44,123 nt of DNA from contig DAISWG010000029.1 in the NCBI GenBank assembly GCA_036826475.1, positions 1-44,123 on the forward strand. The letters run 5' to 3'. Numbering within the stretch: position 1 is the stretch's first letter; each line of letters begins with the position of its first letter. This DNA comes from Miltoncostaea sp036826475 (lineage in GTDB: Bacteria; Actinomycetota; Thermoleophilia; Miltoncostaeales; Miltoncostaeaceae). The notes under the pieces are model-generated. The model was not told the origin of the DNA, searched no databases, and saw only the letters and a program-made list of their open reading frames with translations. Position numbers and translations under genes: made by a program. Shown one piece after another: positions 40,289 to 44,123 of this stretch.

Positions 40289-41409
40289 GGGCGCCGCTGA
40301 GGGCGTGGCTGGCCTCGCGGGCGCTGGTGATCGGCGCCGCGATCGTCTTCAGCGTCCTGCTCGGGATCCCGGCGCGCGGCGTCGACCCGTACGTGCCCGA
40401 CTGGCTGTCGCTGCTCGGCGGGGGGGACACCACCTGGTACCTGGACGTCGCCCGCCACGGCTACGCGCACGACATGGGGCAGGTCGGCGAGGTGTACACC
40501 AACCTCGCCTTCTTCCCCCTGATGCCCGGGATCATGGCGGCCGCGGCCGGCATCGCCGTGAACCCCCTCGTCGCGGCGGTGGTCGTCGCCAACCTCGCGT
40601 TCCTGGGGGCTTTGTGGGCGATGTGGGGGCTCACGCGCGGCCGCGAGGGCGGCGTCGCGGCCGATCACGCGGTCTGGACGCTGGCGCTGCTGCCGGCCGC
40701 CCTCTACTGCTCGCTGGCGTACACCGAGGGCCTGGCGCTGGCGGGGGCGATCGGCGCCGCCCTCGCGGCCGTCCGCGACCGGTGGGCGCTGGCGGGCCTC
40801 CTCGCAGCGGTCGCCGCGCTCAGCCGGCCCACCGGGGGGATCGTGGTGCTGCTGCTGGTGTTGCTGGCCGTGCGCGAGCCCGCTCCGGGCCGCTGGCGGC
40901 GGATCGCGCTGGCCGCGGCCCCGAGCGTCCTCGCGGTGGGGGCGTTCCTCGGCTGGATGGCGGCGGCCCGGGGGTCGGCGCTGCTGCCGTTCGAGGCCCA
41001 GCGGGCGTGGGACCGCGGGCAGCTCGGGATCGGCCTCGTGACCGACATGCCCCGCGAGGTCGCGGCCGGCTGGGACCTGGTGCGCGACGGCCACTTCACC
41101 GCCGCGTGGACGGCGACGGCGCGCGACCTGGCGTTCCTGGTGCTGTACGCCTGGCTGCTGGTGCGCCTCTGGCGGCGCGAGGGTGGCCTGCGCTCCCCGT
41201 GGGTGGCGTACTCGGCGGCCGTGCTGGCGATCCCGCTGTCGAGCGGCACGATCCAGTCGTTCGCCCGCCTCGGCCTGCTCGCGTTCCCGCTGGTGTGGCC
41301 GCTGGCCGACTGGGTCCACGAGCGGCCCGGGCGCCCCCGCGCCGCCGTCGCCGCCGCGGTGCTGCTCATCGTGCTGCTGGTGGCGCAGCTCGAGATCAGA
41401 TCGCCCTGA
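40285..41409 (+). CDS. PIG-V-like membrane mannosyltransferase (GT-C type)
   Basis: The 374-residue polytopic protein has about eight to ten helices. The first external loop, with GGGDTTWYLDVARHGYAH (candidate catalytic Asp), leads to YTNLAFFPLMPGIMA, as in PIG-V-like enzymes of GT76-type that use polyprenyl-phosphate mannose. AALYCSLAYTEGLALAG and LSRPTGGIVVLLLVLL are further landmarks of the family. The donor and acceptor are not known; the local GT2 could make the donor. It overlaps the DUF-like small membrane gene by 4 bases. Its last 14 bases overlap the 3' end of the convergent EEP gene. Confidence 0.7.
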   Translation: MRAPLRAWLASRALVIGAAIVFSVLLGIPARGVDPYVPDWLSLLGGGDTTWYLDVARHGYAHDMGQVGEVYTNLAFFPLMPGIMAAAAGIAVNPLVAAVVVANLAFLGALWAMWGLTRGREGGVAADHAVWTLALLPAALYCSLAYTEGLALAGAIGAALAAVRDRWALAGLLAAVAALSRPTGGIVVLLLVLLAVREPAPGRWRRIALAAAPSVLAVGAFLGWMAAARGSALLPFEAQRAWDRGQLGIGLVTDMPREVAAGWDLVRDGHFTAAWTATARDLAFLVLYAWLLVRLWRREGGLRSPWVAYSAAVLAIPLSSGTIQSFARLGLLAFPLVWPLADWVHERPGRPRAAVAAAVLLIVLLVAQLEIRSP

Positions 41410-42304
41410 GCACCGCCACCACGGGGTCGTGATCCGACAGCCGCAGCCGCCGCGCGCGACCGCCCCACGCGACCCCCACCTCCCGCGCGCCGGCGTCCAG
41501 GCGGTGGGGGGCCTCCACCGTCTCGAGGCCGTGGTGGACGATGCGGTCGATCCCGATCCCGCCGTCCGGGGCGGCGCCCTCCCACCCCCCGGCCGCGAGG
41601 GCCGCCAGCGCCGGGTGCGACGGCGGGGCGTTCAGGTCGCCCGCCATCAGGGCGGGACCGCCGCCCGCGGCGGCCAGCACGGCCGCCGCCGCCCGGCCGA
41701 TCTCGCGGCCCGTCACGTCGGGGTGGCGGGCGTTGTGGCAGTGGACGCTTCCGGCCACCAGCTCGCCGCCGCCCGGCAGCCGCACCCGGGCCAGCACCAC
41801 CCGGCGCGGCTCGGGGATCCAGCGGGCGAGCTCGCCGCGGGTCAGCCGGAGCTCGCGGGCGTCGCGCAGGATCGTGCGGGGCGGGTTGAGCCGGACGGCC
41901 CGGCGGGTGCCCGGGACCAGGGTCAGCCGCGGCGCCACCAGCAGCGCGTTGACGTTGCTCTCGTGGGTGCGCCAGAGGTCCGGGTTGCGCTCCGCCAGGG
42001 CGTCCCGCAGCCACGCCGGCCCGATGAGCGGACCCGTGGCGGCCCACACCGCCGCCATCCCCGTCAGCCGCGCGACCTCGCGCACCCCGCGGCGCGACAC
42101 CTCCTGCAGGGCGCAGACGTCCGGCGCCCAGGCGCGGATGCGCGCCGCCATGTGGCCCGTGAGCTTGCGGTTGAGGTGCACGTGCACGCCGTCCTCCTCG
42201 GGACGCCGGAGCCACGTGGAGCGGCGGGTGGGCCCCAGCCCGGGCAGGCCGTCGCGGCCGTGGAACAGATTCCACGTGAGGATCCGGATCGTCTCGGGCG
42301 GCAC
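41396..42304 (-). CDS. Endonuclease/exonuclease/phosphatase (EEP) family protein
   Basis: The 302-residue protein begins VPPETIRILTWNLFHGRD, with the first EEP strand and Asn. It continues with VCALQEVSRRG (catalytic Glu), VAGSVHCHN, MAGDLNAPPSHP (Asp/Asn pair) and ends LSDHDPVVAVL, the terminal Asp-His motif. It lacks a signal peptide with this start. DNase-, phosphatase- or sphingomyelinase-like roles are all found in this family, so the substrate is open. It is the only minus-strand gene amid the plus-strand cluster. I chose GTG at 42304; a TTG further up is also in frame, and no ideal ribosome site was seen. Confidence 0.82.
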   Translation of the reverse strand: MPPETIRILTWNLFHGRDGLPGLGPTRRSTWLRRPEEDGVHVHLNRKLTGHMAARIRAWAPDVCALQEVSRRGVREVARLTGMAAVWAATGPLIGPAWLRDALAERNPDLWRTHESNVNALLVAPRLTLVPGTRRAVRLNPPRTILRDARELRLTRGELARWIPEPRRVVLARVRLPGGGELVAGSVHCHNARHPDVTGREIGRAAAAVLAAAGGGPALMAGDLNAPPSHPALAALAAGGWEGAAPDGGIGIDRIVHHGLETVEAPHRLDAGAREVGVAWGGRARRLRLSDHDPVVAVLRAI

Positions 42305-42342
42305 CCGCGGGAGCGTCGTCCCTTGCGAACCGCGGCGCAAGC

Positions 42343-42600
42343 GTGAACAGTCCCGGCGTGCCCGAGCACCCCACGCCGCCGCCGCGCGGCCCGTCCGCCA
42401 CTGCCGTCGTGCGTCCCCGCCTGGCCGTGGCCTTCTGGACCGTCGCCGTCCTGGCCTACGCCCTGCTCGGCGCATTCCACCAGCCGTTCTTCCTGCTCGG
42501 CTTCTGGGAGTCCATCCCGTACCTGCTCGTGGTGACCTGGATCGCCGGGCGCCTCTTCCCGCGGCCCGTCCCGCCGCTGCCCCCGCGGGACGGCCGGTGA
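42343..42600 (+). CDS. Small membrane protein, unknown
   Basis: The 85-residue protein has a Pro-rich cytoplasmic N-terminus and two hydrophobic stretches (about 28-47 and 50-70) joined by HQPFFLLGFWES, ending in a Pro/Arg tail. No known domain is visible. GTG at 42343 is the likely start. Its stop overlaps the GTG of the YdjM-like gene by 4 bases, so the two are probably co-translated, and it may be a partner of that membrane protein. The gene is short but its frame and coupling support it as real. Confidence 0.6.
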   Translation: MNSPGVPEHPTPPPRGPSATAVVRPRLAVAFWTVAVLAYALLGAFHQPFFLLGFWESIPYLLVVTWIAGRLFPRPVPPLPPRDGR

Positions 42601-43328
42601 GCTGGGCGGCACACGACCTCGAGCCCTACCTCTTCCGCGCCAAGCTCGGCGGCGTGGTGAGCCTGCCGCTGTGCCTGTTCGGCTCCTACTCCCCCGACAT
42701 CGCGACGAAGTGGGCCGTGTACGGCCTGGGCTGGTCCGGTCACGAGAAGCTCGTCGACGACCCGGTGGCGCTGCACCGCGGGTTCCCCGGCGTCGGCTTC
42801 ACCCACTCGCTCGCGTTCGGGCTGCTGGTGGGCGCCGTGATCCTGGCGCTCAGCCGCAACTGGATCTGGGCGTTCTCGTTCGTGCTGGGCGCATGGGCCC
42901 ACGTGTTCTCGGACACGCTCGACTCGGTCGGGGTGATGCTGTTCTTCCCGTTCACCGAGTGGCACCTCCACTTCGACGTCTGGCAATACGTGGGCCAGGC
43001 GGGGAGGAAGGAGGACGCGATCGCCTACTACACGTCGCTCGGCGGGGTGTGGGACATCCTGTGGGCGGTGTGGCTCTCGTTCAACTGGCGCATGTTCACG
43101 GCCCACCACTTCCACACCGAGATCGTCCCGCGCGACACGTTCTGGCTCTGGCTGCGCACCAAGGCCAGCGACTCCGTGATGCTCACGGTCTACCGGGCCA
43201 GCGCCTTCTTCGGGGTGGCGTCGATCATCGGCTGGTACATCTGGGCCCTGCTCATCAACGACTTCCACGCGGCGCTCGACTGGAGCCTCGGCGGCCCCCA
43301 GTGGGCGCCCCGGATCGGGCCCCCCTAG
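42597..43328 (+). CDS. YdjM-family membrane-bound metal-dependent hydrolase-like protein
   Basis: The 243-residue polytopic protein carries the pattern of the YdjM/DUF457 family: GSYSPDIATKWAVYG near the start, GVGFTHSLAFGLLVG (metal-binding His), GAWAHVFSDTLDSVGVMLFFPF (His and Asp) and FTEWHLHFDVW. About five or six membrane helices are seen. The family is predicted to hold metal in the membrane, but its substrate is unknown. It is 4-base coupled to the small membrane gene before it, and convergent with the right-edge gene 13 bases away. Confidence 0.75.
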   Translation: MSWAAHDLEPYLFRAKLGGVVSLPLCLFGSYSPDIATKWAVYGLGWSGHEKLVDDPVALHRGFPGVGFTHSLAFGLLVGAVILALSRNWIWAFSFVLGAWAHVFSDTLDSVGVMLFFPFTEWHLHFDVWQYVGQAGRKEDAIAYYTSLGGVWDILWAVWLSFNWRMFTAHHFHTEIVPRDTFWLWLRTKASDSVMLTVYRASAFFGVASIIGWYIWALLINDFHAALDWSLGGPQWAPRIGPP

Positions 43329-43341
43329 ACGCCTCTCGCGG

Positions 43342-44123
43342 TCAGCGGGTCGCGGCGGCGATCACGCCCGGTGAGGTGGCGCAGCCGCCCTGGCTGCCGA
43401 ACACCGCGCCCACGAACGTGCCGAGGCGCACGTCGAAGCCCAGGCGCACCACCCCGGGCCGGTCCACCCGCAGATCGGTGCCGAACGGATCGCGCGGCTC
43501 CGCGCATGCGGTGCCGCGCTCCACCTGCCAGTACGGCGTGTAGCGCAGCCGCAGGCGGTACGTCCCGGGTTCCTTCACGTCCAGCGTGATGTTGGTCGAG
43601 GTCAGCGCGAGCACGGAGATGCCGTCGGCGGGCGTCGCGATCGGCACCGCACGGGGCACCTCGAACACCGTCCAGCCGCCGATCTGCGCCACCCGCTCGA
43701 GGCCGGACTCGCCCGAGCGCAGCAGGTCGGCCTCGCGGCGGGCGCTGTAGTCGAGCGGGTCGTCGGGCAGGAACACCCAGCGGACGCCGGTGCGGTGGAG
43801 CCACGTCACGTAGCGGCCCGGTGTCAGGTCCTCGTAGAGCGCCTGGTTGGCGGGGAAGTCGTCCTGGCGGAACCACCCGCGCGCGAGCGGCACGCCCCGG
43901 CGGGCCAGGTAGTAGGCCTCCCAGTTGTCGGCGGTGGCGACCACCTGCACGCGGTGGTTGGTGTCCGGGTGCTGCTCCAGCCACGAGATGACCGGGTACC
44001 AGAAGCGCTCGTCCTGGGCGCGCGAGTCGGCGGCCGTACGCCACCCGGCCACGGCGGGCAGCGCCTGCCAGAGCAGCGCCACCGCCCGCAGCGAGACGGC
44101 GATGCCGCCCGGCCCGAACCCCC
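43342..44123 (-). CDS. Membrane protein, C-terminal part (glycosyltransferase-like, PTPS-related type), partial
   Basis: About 260 residues are open from the right edge to a TGA at 43342. The first residues visible (GFGPGGIAVSLRAVALLWQALPAVAGW) are the end of a membrane helix. The rest is an external soluble domain with WLEQHPDTNHRVQVVATADNWEAYYLARRGVPLARGWF, LTPGRYVTWLHRTGVRWVFLPDDPLDYS and a beta-rich Ig-like end. This resembles the C-terminal domain of large polytopic glycosyltransferase-like proteins annotated as 6-pyruvoyl-tetrahydropterin-synthase-related membrane proteins. The N-terminal helices lie outside the window, so the family call is tentative. Confidence 0.55.
   Translation of the reverse strand, partial: GFGPGGIAVSLRAVALLWQALPAVAGWRTAADSRAQDERFWYPVISWLEQHPDTNHRVQVVATADNWEAYYLARRGVPLARGWFRQDDFPANQALYEDLTPGRYVTWLHRTGVRWVFLPDDPLDYSARREADLLRSGESGLERVAQIGGWTVFEVPRAVPIATPADGISVLALTSTNITLDVKEPGTYRLRLRYTPYWQVERGTACAEPRDPFGTDLRVDRPGVVRLGFDVRLGTFVGAVFGSQGGCATSPGVIAAATR

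Overview
The window is very GC-rich DNA (roughly three quarters G+C by eye), dense in genes, with many GTG starts and 4-base GTGA stop/start overlaps. A DUF151 bifunctional nuclease, a TatA/TatC pair, an F420-type (LLM) oxidoreductase homologue, PIG-V/DUF2079 membrane glycosyltransferase-like proteins and likely leaderless promoters fit a high-GC Actinomycetota, perhaps a deep lineage such as Thermoleophilia. That placement is inference. Two runs of ten Ns (10885-10894 and 28181-28190) show that this is a scaffolded draft assembly.

Region 1 (1-3843) is housekeeping: a GAF-domain sensor cut by the left edge, its NarL-type response regulator, tRNA-Ile(GAT), a DUF151 nuclease, a chorismate mutase, and tatA-tatC.

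Region 2 (3840 to about 27543, all minus strand) is a large exopolysaccharide locus of about 20 genes. Read in the direction of transcription it holds: an LLM oxidoreductase; an unknown secreted protein; a PslG-like clan GH-A glycosidase; a methyltransferase; a membrane-anchored FlgD-Ig protein; two O-antigen ligase/polymerase-family proteins alternating with two GT4 glycosyltransferases; an ATP-grasp ligase; a polysaccharide deacetylase fused to a GT4; another GT4; a phosphoglycosyl transferase; a second ATP-grasp ligase; a Wzz-like co-polymerase; two paralogous PQQ-type beta-propeller proteins; a MurJ-family flippase; a UDP-glucuronate decarboxylase; and an ABC ATPase. Most junctions overlap by 4 bases, so the genes are probably co-transcribed and translationally coupled. 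Together they supply precursor synthesis (UDP-xylose), priming (PGT), chain assembly (GTs), decoration (deacetylase, ATP-grasp, methyltransferase), flipping (MurJ-like), polymerisation (Wzy-like plus Wzz) and extracellular handling (GH, propellers, Ig protein). The tandem propeller proteins, the paired ATP-grasp ligases and the deacetylase-GT fusion make this locus the best candidate for a little-described polymer system.

Region 3 (27562-32827, minus strand) holds an unresolved Ala/Arg-rich ORF, a subtilase carrying an inserted beta-sandwich domain and a probable leaderless promoter, then mogA, moaC and otsA. The subtilase is broken at its 3' side by homopolymer sequence and Ns.

Region 4 (32890-44123, mostly plus strand) begins at a divergent promoter. 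It is a second glycan/membrane cluster: a degenerate M28-like membrane protein, a DPM1-like GT2, a GT4-like protein, a methyltransferase, a UPF0104 flippase-like protein, a DUF2079 protein, a small membrane protein, a PIG-V-like protein, a convergent endonuclease/phosphatase-family protein, a small membrane protein, a YdjM-like membrane protein, and a membrane protein cut by the right edge. The GT2, GT-C-like and flippase-like proteins suggest polyprenyl-phosphate-sugar glycosylation at the cell surface.

No gene-free stretch exceeds 300 bases. I saw no CRISPR array, insertion sequence, rRNA or convincing rho-independent terminator.
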